DNA of 64,000 nt from Microbacterium salitolerans (GTDB taxonomy: Bacteria > Actinomycetota > Actinomycetes > Actinomycetales > Microbacteriaceae). A program made the position numbers and the translations under genes. The stretch is taken from positions 310,001 through 374,000 of the forward strand of contig NZ_JAHKSH010000004.1 in the NCBI RefSeq assembly GCF_019720895.1. The letters run 5' to 3'. The notes below the pieces were generated by a model. The model ran no database searches. It worked only from the letters and a program-made list of their open reading frames with translations, and was not told the DNA's origin. How positions within the stretch are numbered: position 1 is the first letter of the stretch; each line of letters begins with the position of its first letter. This document shows positions 1 through 8,786 of this stretch, piece after piece.

Positions 1-523
1 GCTCCATGCGGTCGACGGCCTCCTCGACGGTCATCCATTCGGGGTCGAACGTCTTCGTGCGAATCACGACGGGCGAGTAGTCCTGCTCGGAGTCTCCCTC
101 CGCGATCGGCACCACGCCCGTCGCCACCGCGTGGAGCGTATCGGCGTCGACCGGCGTGATGTCGATGCCCTCCAGCGAGCCGGTTCCCTTCTCGAGGTGG
201 GCGCCGTGCGGGCGCTGACGCCCGGTGACCTTTTTGTCCTTCGCACGACGCAGCTGGGTGGTGAGCTTGTCGAGAGCTCCCTCCAGAGCCGCGAACTTGT
301 CTTCTGCACGCGCCTCGGCGCGAGCGACCTTGCCCTTCCCGGTGACCGTGAGCTCGACCTTCGCCTCTTCGACGCGGCCCCGGTGATGCGCCGACTGCGT
401 GACCTTCACGTCGAGGCTGTCGGCACGGGGAGCGAGAGTCTCGACACGCGAGAGCTTCTCGTCGACGACGGTTCGGAACCGATCGGTGATGCTGACGCCC
501 ACACCGACGATGCTTGTGTCCAT
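1..523 (-). CDS. hpf: Ribosome hibernation promoting factor, long form (3' end beyond window)
   Basis: This is a long-form HPF/RaiA-family protein, which dimerises 70S ribosomes into inactive particles under stress. The visible 174 residues start MDTSIVGVGVSITDRF. They show the N-terminal S30AE ribosome-binding fold, including a KVELTVTGKGK strand and the helix EDKFAALEGALDKL, then a basic linker and the beginning of the C-terminal dimerisation domain (VVIRTKTF, WMTVEEAVDRME). The C-terminus lies off the left edge. The ATG at 521-523 is preceded by a GGGAGG ribosome binding site. comF lies upstream on the same strand, 136 bp away, which is the order I recall from mycobacteria (Rv3242c-Rv3241c). 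The family is clear; only the truncation is a limit. Confidence 0.92.
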   Translation of the reverse strand, partial: MDTSIVGVGVSITDRFRTVVDEKLSRVETLAPRADSLDVKVTQSAHHRGRVEEAKVELTVTGKGKVARAEARAEDKFAALEGALDKLTTQLRRAKDKKVTGRQRPHGAHLEKGTGSLEGIDITPVDADTLHAVATGVVPIAEGDSEQDYSPVVIRTKTFDPEWMTVEEAVDRME

Positions 524-659
524 CTTGTGCCTCCCATTCCGGTTCGCCCGGAGTGAGCGAACCATCGGTCGCTATGTGATTCCCCACCGTATTCCTCCCG
601 CGGTGGTCTGTCACCAGTTTCTTTCTCCAGTATTCATCGGATCGCGGTTGCGGCGATCC

Positions 660-1328
660 TCACGGCCGTGTGCCGGGCCGCGCGTGCAGCGGCGTGCGGG
701 CGAGGGCGACGGCTCCGACGACGGTCACGTCGATCTCCTCGAGCGCCCGGCGCGCCTCGAGCAGCGTCGCGCCCGTCGTCACGACGTCGTCGACGAGCAC
801 GACGCGCGCACCGGCGGGAAGCCGTCGCGCCACGAGCGCGTCCGCGAGGTTCGCTCCGCGCGCCCGCCGATCGAGCACGCGCTGATCGCGCACGGCGCGG
901 GTCCAGCGCAGACCGCGGAGGGGCACCGCGCCCGCCGCGCGCAGCAGGAGCTCGACGACGCGGTAACCGCGCTGGCGCATCGCCCGCCGCGAGGTCGGGA
1001 TCGGGACGGCGAGCAGGTCTCGTTCGCCCGCCGACGCCGCGCGCAGCGCCTCACGCAGCGCGGCTCCGAGCACGCGGCGCAGATCGGTGCGCCCCTCCTG
1101 CTTCAGCGAGCGGATCGTCTCGGCGGCGCGCCCCTCGTAGGCGAGGGCGGTGTCGACCGCGAGCACGGAGCCGCCTTCCGGCGTGAGGAGGATCCGCTCA
1201 CCGCGGGGTGCGAGCGCGTCCCGGCACGCGGGGCACAGCGCGCACCCCGGTTCGCGGCATCCCCCGCACACCACGGGGAACAGCAGGGCGATCGCGTCCG
1301 CGACGGCGCGAGCGAATCCGGTCTCCAT
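660..1328 (-). CDS. comF: ComF family phosphoribosyltransferase-like protein
   Basis: The 222-residue protein opens with a double zinc-ribbon-like segment (CGGCREPGC then CPAC) and ends with a type I phosphoribosyltransferase fold. The PRPP loop VVLVDDVVTTGATL lies near residues 180-195. ComF proteins are linked to DNA uptake in competent bacteria, but most actinobacterial members have no proven role and the substrate is unknown. The chosen ATG (METGFARAVADAIALL) begins just before the zinc ribbon. The frame stays open upstream to 1544, but that extension is low-complexity Arg-rich sequence with no family resemblance. lpqB ends 94 bp upstream and hpf follows downstream on the same strand. Confidence 0.85.
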   Translation of the reverse strand: METGFARAVADAIALLFPVVCGGCREPGCALCPACRDALAPRGERILLTPEGGSVLAVDTALAYEGRAAETIRSLKQEGRTDLRRVLGAALREALRAASAGERDLLAVPIPTSRRAMRQRGYRVVELLLRAAGAVPLRGLRWTRAVRDQRVLDRRARGANLADALVARRLPAGARVVLVDDVVTTGATLLEARRALEEIDVTVVGAVALARTPLHARPGTRP

Positions 1329-1422
1329 CCGCCCAGCGTGACGTGCCTCCGCCCGGCGTGTCCCGCGGATCCGGCGGTTTGTGGAGAACTCGCCGCGACG
1401 CCCCGATTGTGGACACGCTGAG

Positions 1423-3168
1423 TCACTCCTGCAGCGTGAGGGATCCCATCTGCGTCGCGAGCACGCGCACGCCCGTGCCCGCCTGCGTCCAGGTCGGGGC
1501 CTTGCGCACGTACAGCGACCCGTCGCCGGCGAGCAGTCGCTCATTCGACTGCACGTTGCCGTACGTCATCGCCGTCACGACGAACGATGCGGTCAGGCGC
1601 TCCGGCGTGCCCGCGCCGACGTTGTGCTCGCCGATGATCGTGCGGCCGTCTCCCGGCAGCGTGACCGCGACGATGTCGTCGGCGACCCACGTGAGGCGGT
1701 CCGGCTCGTCCGTGAGGAGACCGATCTGGCGCAGGTTCGACAGACCGACCGGCTGGCCCTCATCGTCGCGCCGGATCCCGGCGAGCACGAGCAGCCACTG
1801 GTCATCGATGCGGCCGGCGACGGCGATGCGCGCCCCATCGCGCGAGACCTCGAGGTCGGCGACCTCGGTGAGCCCGCCGAGGCCCGTGACGTCGACCGGT
1901 TCGTCGTCAGCGCCCCACGCGTGCAGCCGCTCCGGGGCGTCGGCCTGCGCCGACCAGACGTAGTCGAAAGGATCGAGCGACGGACGCACCCACCCCTCCT
2001 CGTACGTCAGCGGCTGGAACGACCCGTCGCCTCGCACGCGCCAGATCGCCTCGGACTCCGACTGCACGGCCGCCTGCGAGAGATCGGCGGACAGCGTAAT
2101 CGAGGTGGCGGGGTCCTCGGCCGACGCTCCCTCAGCGAAGCGCTCCTCCATGACGGCCGACAGGCCGGGGATCTCCTGGGGGGCCTCGCCGGGGACGACG
2201 TAGCCGAAGCCCTCGTCGGTCATCGCGATGGCGCGGCTTCCGCCCTCGGTCGACGCGATGTCGTCGGGCGGAGTGTCGACGACCTCGCCCGCCGCGATCA
2301 TCCGCACGCCCTCCACGCCGATTCCGGCGAGCGTCGTCTGAACCTGTGTGAGCATGCGCGCGCGGCGCGCCTCGTCGGCCTCGCTGACGGTGGGCGACAG
2401 CGTCACGGTCGCGACGTGATCGTCGTCGATGTCGACGCGGCGCACCGTGTCGTCTTCGCCGAACGCCGAGGAGACCGACACCTCGAGCCACGACGCGGGA
2501 CCGCCCTCGACGAGCTCCTCGACCATGCGCTCCGCGAGCGTCGACGTCTCGGGGAACCAGCGCACATCGGGAACCAGCCGGTCCCCCGGCGCCGAGTAGT
2601 ACAGCGACTGCGGAGAGAAGATGCTCTCGAAGCTGCCGCTCGGCACGATGACGCCGTCGGGAAGGTCGTCGATGCGCCACTCCCCCTCCTCGAGCGCGAG
2701 CCGGATCTCCAGCGGGCGGCGCACCTCCTCGGCCGCGATCTCGTACTCGCCCCGGTCGTCGACCGTGGCCGTCGGCGTCACCCGCACATCGACGAAGCCG
2801 GACTCGGCATTCGACGGGGACTCCTCGAAGTCGCCGACCTCGCGGTCATTGACCGCGTCGACCGTGATCTGGCGCTCGGGATCCCACGTCGCCGCCGCCT
2901 CGGCCGAGAGGAACTCGCGCGCGATCGACCAATCATCCGCGGGGCTCTCGGCCGCGTCCAGGAACCCGAGCACGATCGCCTCGGGCGACTCGCCGTCGTC
3001 CGGGCCGTCGGGCTGGAACTGCCAGCGCGCATCCGAGACGCCCTCGGCGACGCTCGCTCCGGACTGCACGGCCCCCTCCGTGGGAAGCCCCGCGCAGCCG
3101 ACGAGGAGCAGCGCGGACGCCGTGACGACGGCGAGCGCGCGGCCCCCTGATCGCATCCGTCGCGTCAT
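1423..3168 (-). CDS. lpqB: Lipoprotein LpqB with GerMN domain
   Basis: LpqB is an extracytoplasmic lipoprotein that modulates the MtrB sensor kinase in actinobacteria. The 581-residue product has a positively charged start, a hydrophobic stretch and a lipobox (LLLVGC, Cys near residue 25). It is followed by a GerMN-type domain (about residues 200-310) and a C-terminal region rich in beta-propeller-like repeats. Its ATG overlaps the mtrB stop in an ATGA and has a strong AGGAGG site 5 bases upstream, so it is translationally coupled to mtrB. Gene order mtrA-mtrB-lpqB is a hallmark of actinobacteria. Length and order fit the family. Confidence 0.93.
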   Translation of the reverse strand: MTRRMRSGGRALAVVTASALLLVGCAGLPTEGAVQSGASVAEGVSDARWQFQPDGPDDGESPEAIVLGFLDAAESPADDWSIAREFLSAEAAATWDPERQITVDAVNDREVGDFEESPSNAESGFVDVRVTPTATVDDRGEYEIAAEEVRRPLEIRLALEEGEWRIDDLPDGVIVPSGSFESIFSPQSLYYSAPGDRLVPDVRWFPETSTLAERMVEELVEGGPASWLEVSVSSAFGEDDTVRRVDIDDDHVATVTLSPTVSEADEARRARMLTQVQTTLAGIGVEGVRMIAAGEVVDTPPDDIASTEGGSRAIAMTDEGFGYVVPGEAPQEIPGLSAVMEERFAEGASAEDPATSITLSADLSQAAVQSESEAIWRVRGDGSFQPLTYEEGWVRPSLDPFDYVWSAQADAPERLHAWGADDEPVDVTGLGGLTEVADLEVSRDGARIAVAGRIDDQWLLVLAGIRRDDEGQPVGLSNLRQIGLLTDEPDRLTWVADDIVAVTLPGDGRTIIGEHNVGAGTPERLTASFVVTAMTYGNVQSNERLLAGDGSLYVRKAPTWTQAGTGVRVLATQMGSLTLQE

Positions 3169-4859
3169 GATTCCTCCTGCCGTGGCGCCGACTCGCGCCG
3201 CACGATGAGCGTCTCGGTCGGACTGGCGCTGGCAGCGCTGCCGTCTCCCATCGGCAGAGACGCCGCTGGCTCGACGGCGATCGGCGATTCGACGGCCCCG
3301 CCGTCGGGGTCACGCGGGATCGTGAGCACGAAGTGCGTGCCGACGCCGATATGCGACCAGACCTCGAGGCTGCCGCCGTGCAGCTTCGCGTCGCCCAGGG
3401 CGATCGACAGTCCGAGGCCCGTGCCTCCGAGGGTGCGCGTGCGCGAAGGATCCGCGCGCCAGAAGCGATCGAACACGCGCTCGGCATGCTCGGGCTTCAT
3501 CCCGAGGCCGTAGTCGCGCACGCCGACGGCGACCGCGTGCGGGCCCGCGGCAACCGAGATGTCGATCGGCTCATGCTCGCAGTGCTCGATCGCATTGCCG
3601 ATGAGATTGCGCAGCACACGGCGCACCCGACGCGGATCCATGTCGGCGACGTCGTCGCCTGCGGCCGCGTGGAACCGCAGCTCCGTGTCGTTCTGGTCCG
3701 CGATCCCGCGCATCGACTCGACGACGCTCTCCGCCAGCTCGGAGAGCGACAGGTGGTCGCGCTCGAGCTGCACCGACCCGGCGTCGTACCGGCTGATCTC
3801 GAGGAGATCCGTCAGCAGCTCCTCGAAGCGCGCCACCTGCTCGTAGAGGAGCTCGGCGGATCGCTGCGCGATGGGATCGAAGCTCTCGCGCTCGCCGTGC
3901 AGGATCCCGGCCGCGAGGCGAATGGTCGTGAGCGGCGTCCGCAGCTCATGTGACACATCGGACACGAACCGCTGCTGCACGAGCGACAGCTCGGCGAGCT
4001 CGCGGATCTGCGACTCGATGCTGTCGGCCATCTGGTTGAACGAGCGGGCGAGCGTGGCGAGCTCGTCCTCGCCGCTCGCCGTGAGCCGCGCCGACAGGTC
4101 ACCGCCCGCGAACCGCGCACTCGCCTTCGCGACATCGACGATCGGGGTCGACACGGCGCGCATGACGAGCCAGACGACGCCGGCAACGATCACAACCAGC
4201 GCGATGCCCGTGATCCAGAGCGTCAGCTGCACGAACGCGAGGGTGCGCGCGACATCGGACAGCGGGTACGCGAGATACACCTCGTAGACCCCGACGGCGG
4301 GCAGCTCGAGCTGCTGGCCGACGACGATGGCGGGAACGAGCTGGCCGCCCTCGCCGGGCAGACCGATCGACTGCCACCACTGATTCTCCGGCACCGTGCG
4401 AACCTGCTCGCGGAGGCCGTCGGAGAGCATCGACTCGTCGAGGACCTCGTCGCCCAGCGCGAATCCACTGGGAGCATCGTCGGTGGACTGGTCGGCGATG
4501 GGCGACCCGACGATGTAACTCGTGGAGGCCGCTGTCGCGAGGTCGTCGAGCATGTCGTTGCGCAGCGCCTGGATCGCCGCGCGGTCGGTCGCGAGGGGCG
4601 CGTCGTCGACCGATTCCTGCGTGAGGTAGACGGCACGGCGCGTGTCGTCGAGGATCTGATCCTTGCGCGCTTCGAACAGGTCGGCCTGGATCGCGAGCGC
4701 CGCCCACACCGTCGCGACCATGATGGCCACCGTCGTCGTCGCGGTCGTGATCAGGATCGTGCGGAACCGCAGCGAGCGACGCCACAGCCGCACGGGCCGA
4801 CGCCCGAGCCGCGTCGCCCGGATGATCAGCGCGCGGACGCGCGAACGGACGTCGGGCAT
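3165..4859 (-). CDS. mtrB: Two-component sensor histidine kinase MtrB
   Basis: MtrB phosphorylates MtrA and helps control cell-wall remodelling and division. In the 564-residue product I see transmembrane helices near residues 36-57 and 210-233 flanking an extracellular sensor domain. A HAMP domain follows, then a HisKA motif FVSDVSHELRTPL with the phospho-accepting His near residue 304. The ATPase shows NLIGNAIEH (N box), GLGMKPEHAERVFDRFWR (G1/F box) and GGTGLGLSI (G2). The C-terminal 60 residues are low complexity. I chose the ATG at 4857-4859, 7 bp after the mtrA stop, over an in-frame ATG at 4898 that would overlap mtrA by 32 bases and add only a Pro/Arg stretch. Confidence 0.93.
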   Translation of the reverse strand: MPDVRSRVRALIIRATRLGRRPVRLWRRSLRFRTILITTATTTVAIMVATVWAALAIQADLFEARKDQILDDTRRAVYLTQESVDDAPLATDRAAIQALRNDMLDDLATAASTSYIVGSPIADQSTDDAPSGFALGDEVLDESMLSDGLREQVRTVPENQWWQSIGLPGEGGQLVPAIVVGQQLELPAVGVYEVYLAYPLSDVARTLAFVQLTLWITGIALVVIVAGVVWLVMRAVSTPIVDVAKASARFAGGDLSARLTASGEDELATLARSFNQMADSIESQIRELAELSLVQQRFVSDVSHELRTPLTTIRLAAGILHGERESFDPIAQRSAELLYEQVARFEELLTDLLEISRYDAGSVQLERDHLSLSELAESVVESMRGIADQNDTELRFHAAAGDDVADMDPRRVRRVLRNLIGNAIEHCEHEPIDISVAAGPHAVAVGVRDYGLGMKPEHAERVFDRFWRADPSRTRTLGGTGLGLSIALGDAKLHGGSLEVWSHIGVGTHFVLTIPRDPDGGAVESPIAVEPAASLPMGDGSAASASPTETLIVRRESAPRQEES

Positions 4860-4866
4860 GCGAGGG

Positions 4867-5547
4867 TCAGGACGTGGCGCCGGCGCGATAGCCCACACCG
4901 CGCACCGTCATGACGATGCGGGGGCTGTCGGGGTCGAGCTCGATCTTCGAGCGCAGGCGCTGCACGTGCACGTTCACGAGACGGGTGTCGGCCTTGTAGT
5001 GGTAGCCCCACACCTGCTCGAGCAGGTGCTCGCGCGTGAACACCTGCTGCGGCTTCGACGCCAGAGCCACGAGCAGCTCGAACTCGAGAGGCGTGAGGGA
5101 GATGAGCTCGTCGCCGCGCCGGACCTCGTGCGCCGACACGTCGATCGACAGGTCGCCGACGCGCATCGTGGACGTCTCCTCCGGCAGAGCCGGGCGCAGA
5201 CGCGCGCGGATCCGCGCCACGAGCTCCTTGGGATTGAAGGGCTTGACGATGTAGTCGTCGGCGCCGACCTCGAGGCCCGCGACGACGTCGGTCGTGTCGG
5301 AGCGGGCCGTGAGCATGATCACCGGCACGCCGGACTCCGCCCGGATCTCACGGCAGATCTCGATGCCGTCCTTGCCGGGGAGCATGAGGTCGAGGAGCAC
5401 CAGATCGGGATTCGCTCGCCTCCACACGTCGACCGCTTCGGTGCCGTCGGAGCAGAACGAGGTCTCGAATCCGTCCGTGCGCAACACGATGCCGATCATC
5501 TCGGCAAGCGCGGTGTCATCGTCGACGACGAGAATGCGACCAGTCAT
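4867..5547 (-). CDS. mtrA: Two-component response regulator MtrA
   Basis: This is an OmpR-family regulator of 226 residues. The receiver domain (1-120) carries acidic residues DDD at 9-11 and the phospho-acceptor Asp53 in LLDLMLPGKDG. The C-terminal winged-helix DNA-binding domain has the recognition segment VNVHVQRLRSKIE and ends RGVGYRAG. It is first in the mtrA-mtrB-lpqB operon. A TAGGCT -10-like hexamer (minus strand, 5556-5561) lies 8 nt before the ATG with no good Shine-Dalgarno, so the transcript may have almost no leader. Family, length and neighbours agree. Confidence 0.95.
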   Translation of the reverse strand: MTGRILVVDDDTALAEMIGIVLRTDGFETSFCSDGTEAVDVWRRANPDLVLLDLMLPGKDGIEICREIRAESGVPVIMLTARSDTTDVVAGLEVGADDYIVKPFNPKELVARIRARLRPALPEETSTMRVGDLSIDVSAHEVRRGDELISLTPLEFELLVALASKPQQVFTREHLLEQVWGYHYKADTRLVNVHVQRLRSKIELDPDSPRIVMTVRGVGYRAGATS

Positions 5548-5647
5548 GGATCCATAGCCTAATCCGCCGACCCGCCACGTGGTGGGGCGACACCGCGCCG
5601 ATACCGATCACAGGTATGGAACGATTGCGATGGGGAGGAGATAAACG

Positions 5648-6943
5648 GTGACAGATCATTCGTCGGCCAGCTGGGCGCCCGCGCCGCGCCAGGGCCTGGT
5701 TCCGCTCTATCCGTTCGGCTTCGGCACGATTCTCGGCAAGGCGTTCGCGGTGCTCAAGGGCAACCCGAAGGTGCTCCTGCTGTTCGTCGTCGGACTTCAG
5801 ACGCTGGCGATGGTGCTCCTGTTCCTCGGCGTCGGCGGCGTCGCCGCGTGGACGTTCTCGCGGGCGGAGACCGTTCCCGAGTTCTCCGAGGAGTTCGCCC
5901 AGATCATGGCGGGCTCGACGGCGATCCTCATCATCGCGACCATCCTGCTGTCGCTGCTCCTCACGTGCGTCACGACGATCGCACAGGGCGTCGTCGTCGC
6001 GGAGGTCGGGCACGCGTCCCTCGGCGAGAAGGCACGTCTGTCGGTGCTGTGGCGCCGCGTCGGCCCCGCCTTCTGGCGGCTGTTCGGCTATGCGATGCTC
6101 CTCGGCGTCGCGACCTTCATCGGCATGATCATCCTGATCCTGCCCGCCGCCCTGATCCTCGGGCTCACGGGCGCCTTCTCCGGCTCCGGAGCGGGCTCCG
6201 TCTGGATCGGCGTCATCGTCCTCCTCCTCGCGCTTCTCGGCGGGCTCGTGCTCTACGCCTGGCTCGGAACGAAGCTCTACCTCGTCCCCGCCGCCATCGT
6301 TCTGGAGGGCGTCGGACCGCTCCGCGGTGTGCGTCGCTCCTGGACGCTCACGCGCGGCCGATTCTGGGGGACGTTCGGGATCCTCGTCCTGCTGTACCTC
6401 ATCACGAACACGGCCGCGAGCGTCGTGTCGGGTGTCTTCTCGCTCTTCACCCCGCTGATCATGACGATCTTCGTGCCCCTCGGCGCCTCGTCGACCGAAT
6501 CGACCCCGATGGTCGTCCTGTCCGTGGTGCTGGTGGCCCTGACGTCGATCGTCTCGTTCGCGATCGCCGCGATCCTCATGATCGTCCTCTCCGCCGGCGG
6601 TGCGCTCTGCTACATTGACGCGCGCATGCGCGACGAGGGAATCGACCTGCGCATGCGTCGCTACGTCGACGCGGGTGGAGCCGCGGCGGATCCGTACGAG
6701 TTCATCGCCGGCGCCCAGCCGTCGCCGCACGCTCACCCGTCGCCCGCGCAGGCGTGGCAGACCCCGCCCGCGGCGCCGGCCTACCCGCCCGCGGCGTACG
6801 GCGGTCCCGCGGCACCTGCTCCACCGACGTCTGCCCCGGCTCCGGCCGGCCCGTCGGCGACCCCGACTGTCCCGTCGAACTACCCGGCACCACAGCGGCC
6901 CCGACCCGGCTCACCCGACCAGCCGCCCGCCCCGCCCGTATGA
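5648..6943 (+). CDS. Membrane protein with GPDPase-type membrane domain, Pro-rich C-terminus
   Basis: The 431-residue integral membrane protein has about six hydrophobic segments (for example FVVGLQTLAMVLLFLGVG and MLLGVATFIGMIILILPAAL). It also has the signature-like stretch GPLRGVRRSWTLTRGRFW seen in glycerophosphodiester phosphodiesterase membrane-domain proteins. No catalytic phosphodiesterase domain is present. The last 90 residues are a Pro/Ala-rich cytoplasmic-type tail. A GTG start at 5648 follows GGGGAGGAG. The gene begins an operon whose downstream members overlap by 4 bp, so it probably acts with the DUF4129/DUF4350/MoxR/DUF58 set. Its molecular role is unknown. Confidence 0.75.
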   Translation: MTDHSSASWAPAPRQGLVPLYPFGFGTILGKAFAVLKGNPKVLLLFVVGLQTLAMVLLFLGVGGVAAWTFSRAETVPEFSEEFAQIMAGSTAILIIATILLSLLLTCVTTIAQGVVVAEVGHASLGEKARLSVLWRRVGPAFWRLFGYAMLLGVATFIGMIILILPAALILGLTGAFSGSGAGSVWIGVIVLLLALLGGLVLYAWLGTKLYLVPAAIVLEGVGPLRGVRRSWTLTRGRFWGTFGILVLLYLITNTAASVVSGVFSLFTPLIMTIFVPLGASSTESTPMVVLSVVLVALTSIVSFAIAAILMIVLSAGGALCYIDARMRDEGIDLRMRRYVDAGGAAADPYEFIAGAQPSPHAHPSPAQAWQTPPAAPAYPPAAYGGPAAPAPPTSAPAPAGPSATPTVPSNYPAPQRPRPGSPDQPPAPPV

Positions 6944-7593
6944 TCCTCCGTGTCCTCACCGCGCTGCCCGATCGCGACGACGCACGCGAATGGGCGGAGC
7001 AGGAGCTGTCGGACCCCGCGTATCGCGAGGCCGAGCCGACGCTGTTCGACCGCGTCGCGCAGGCGATCGGCGACGTCATCGCGAACCTCTTCACGCCCCA
7101 GATCGGCGGCGCGGAGTGGAGCCCGCTCTGGACGATCGTCATCGTCGCGATCGCCGTCGCGGCGATCGTCGTCGCATTCGTGATCTGGGGACTTCCCCGG
7201 GGCGAGCGCCGCCACGCGTCGCGTCCGTCCGCTGAGCTGTTCGACGACGACGCCCGATCGGCGGCCGAGCTGCGGACCGACGCCGACGCCGCGGCCGCTC
7301 GCGAGGACTGGGATGCCGCCGTCGTGCTCCGGTTCCGCGCGATCGCGCGCGGGATCGACGAGCGAGGCGTCCTGTTCGCCCCGCCGGGGATGACGGCGCG
7401 CGCGTTCTCCGAGGCGGCGCGCGAGTACTTCCCGCCGCACGCGTCCGACCTCGCAGCCGCCGCGTCGCGCTTCGACGACGTGCGCTACCTGCGTCGCCGC
7501 GCGACGCGCGAGACAGCGCAGCAGCTGGCGGGCCTCGACCGGGCGCTCGCGTCCGCGCGCCCGGCGAAGGCGGCCCAGGCGGTGTTCACATGA
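6940..7593 (+). CDS. DUF4129 domain-containing membrane protein
   Basis: The 217-residue protein starts MILRVLTALPDRDDAREW at an ATG overlapping the previous stop in ATGA. It has one clear transmembrane helix (about residues 65-86, IVIVAIAVAAIVVAFVIWGL) and a cytoplasmic C-terminal DUF4129 region. That region contains RFRAIARGIDERGVL and a terminal helix with RRATRETAQQLAGLDRAL. DUF4129 proteins accompany MoxR ATPases and DUF58 proteins in actinobacteria, where they are thought to form a chaperone-like envelope module. An in-frame GTG-rich extension upstream to 6754 is a shadow of the Pro-rich tail of the previous gene. Confidence 0.83.
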   Translation: MILRVLTALPDRDDAREWAEQELSDPAYREAEPTLFDRVAQAIGDVIANLFTPQIGGAEWSPLWTIVIVAIAVAAIVVAFVIWGLPRGERRHASRPSAELFDDDARSAAELRTDADAAAAREDWDAAVVLRFRAIARGIDERGVLFAPPGMTARAFSEAAREYFPPHASDLAAAASRFDDVRYLRRRATRETAQQLAGLDRALASARPAKAAQAVFT

Positions 7594-8786
7594 GCCTCGT
7601 CGCGACCACCGCGCCGCGTGATGCGGGACCGCGTCCATCGCGTCGTCGTCGGGTCTGGGGGTGGGTCGCGGTCGTCGTCGCGATCTGCGTGGTCGGATCC
7701 GTGCTGGCGCTGCTGGAGCACAGCTGGTCCGCGCCGGACCCCCTCGATCCCGACAGCCCTCGCTATGACGGCGCCCGTGCGGTCACCTCACTGCTCGCGG
7801 ATCAGGGAACGACCGTGACGGCCGTCGACCGCGCGGCCGACGCACACGACGCGATCGACGCGGCGGGCACTGACGCGACGCTCGTCATCACGGACGCCTG
7901 GTACCTCACAAGCGACGCCCTTGCCGAGCTGGCCGATCGGGCGAGCGAGACGGTGGTGCTCGGATCCGACTACGCGACCCTCGACCCCCTGTTCCCCGGA
8001 ATCGGGTACGGCGGAGCCGGGTCTGCGAGCGAGCCGGTCGCACCGCAGTGCACGCTTCCCGCTGCCGAGAACGCGGGCGCGATCCTCCCCGGAGCGGCCT
8101 ACTCGGTCGACGCACCCGGCGTGACCGGCTGCTATCCCGTCGACGACGGACACGCGCTGCTCCGGACCGAGACGTCTGGAGGATCCGCTCTCACGCTCGT
8201 GGATGGGCAGGCGCTCTTCGAGAACGACGTGCTCGCCGAGGAAGGGCATGCGGCGCTGGCGCTCGGCCTCCTGGGCCAGCGCGGCGAGGTCATCTGGTAC
8301 TCGCCGTCGCCGGCCGACGCGGAGGCGTCCGACGCGAATCCCGCGATCGGCGACTTCGTGCCGCCGTGGGTGACGCCCGTGATCGTGCTCGGCTTGCTGA
8401 TCACGATCGCCGCCGGCGTCTGGCGCGGTCGCCGGTTCGGCCCGCTCGTCGCGGAGTCCCTCCCTGTGACTGTGCGGGCCGGCGAAACGCTCGAGGGGCG
8501 GGCGCGCCTCTACCGCACGGCCGGCGACCCCGCGCACGCGCTCGACGTGCTTCGTCGCGGTGCGATCGCGCGACTCGCCCGGCGCCTCGGGCTGTCGGCC
8601 GACGCCGCGCGTGACGAGGTCGCTCGAGCGGCCGCAGCTGTGCTCGGCTTCGATCCGCGTGTCGTGCACGACACGCTCACCGCGACCCCGCAGAACGACG
8701 CCGACTTCGCCGACCTCGGCGAGCGGCTCCGCGACCTCGAAACAGCCATCGACTCCGCAGACCCCTGGGAAGGACGCTCACGATGA
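7590..8786 (+). CDS. DUF4350 domain-containing membrane protein
   Basis: This protein of 398 residues has two transmembrane helices (about 22-44 and 262-282) bracketing an extracytoplasmic domain with the DUF4350 look (YDGARAVTSLLADQGTTV, LVITDAWYLTSDALAELA). A cytoplasmic C-terminal tail of about 115 residues follows. DUF4350 domains resemble glutamine-amidotransferase-like folds, but I see no catalytic triad. Two cysteines in the external domain could pair. The ATG overlaps the DUF4129 stop (ATGA) and the stop overlaps the MoxR start, so the genes are translationally coupled. Function is unknown beyond the module association. Confidence 0.82.
   Translation: MSLVATTAPRDAGPRPSRRRRVWGWVAVVVAICVVGSVLALLEHSWSAPDPLDPDSPRYDGARAVTSLLADQGTTVTAVDRAADAHDAIDAAGTDATLVITDAWYLTSDALAELADRASETVVLGSDYATLDPLFPGIGYGGAGSASEPVAPQCTLPAAENAGAILPGAAYSVDAPGVTGCYPVDDGHALLRTETSGGSALTLVDGQALFENDVLAEEGHAALALGLLGQRGEVIWYSPSPADAEASDANPAIGDFVPPWVTPVIVLGLLITIAAGVWRGRRFGPLVAESLPVTVRAGETLEGRARLYRTAGDPAHALDVLRRGAIARLARRLGLSADAARDEVARAAAAVLGFDPRVVHDTLTATPQNDADFADLGERLRDLETAIDSADPWEGRSR

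Noticed and set aside
524-659. Possible SigR/SigH-type promoter (GGAAT and GTT) upstream of hpf
   Set aside because: The spacing is 16 bases rather than the 18-19 expected, so I did not list it as a promoter.
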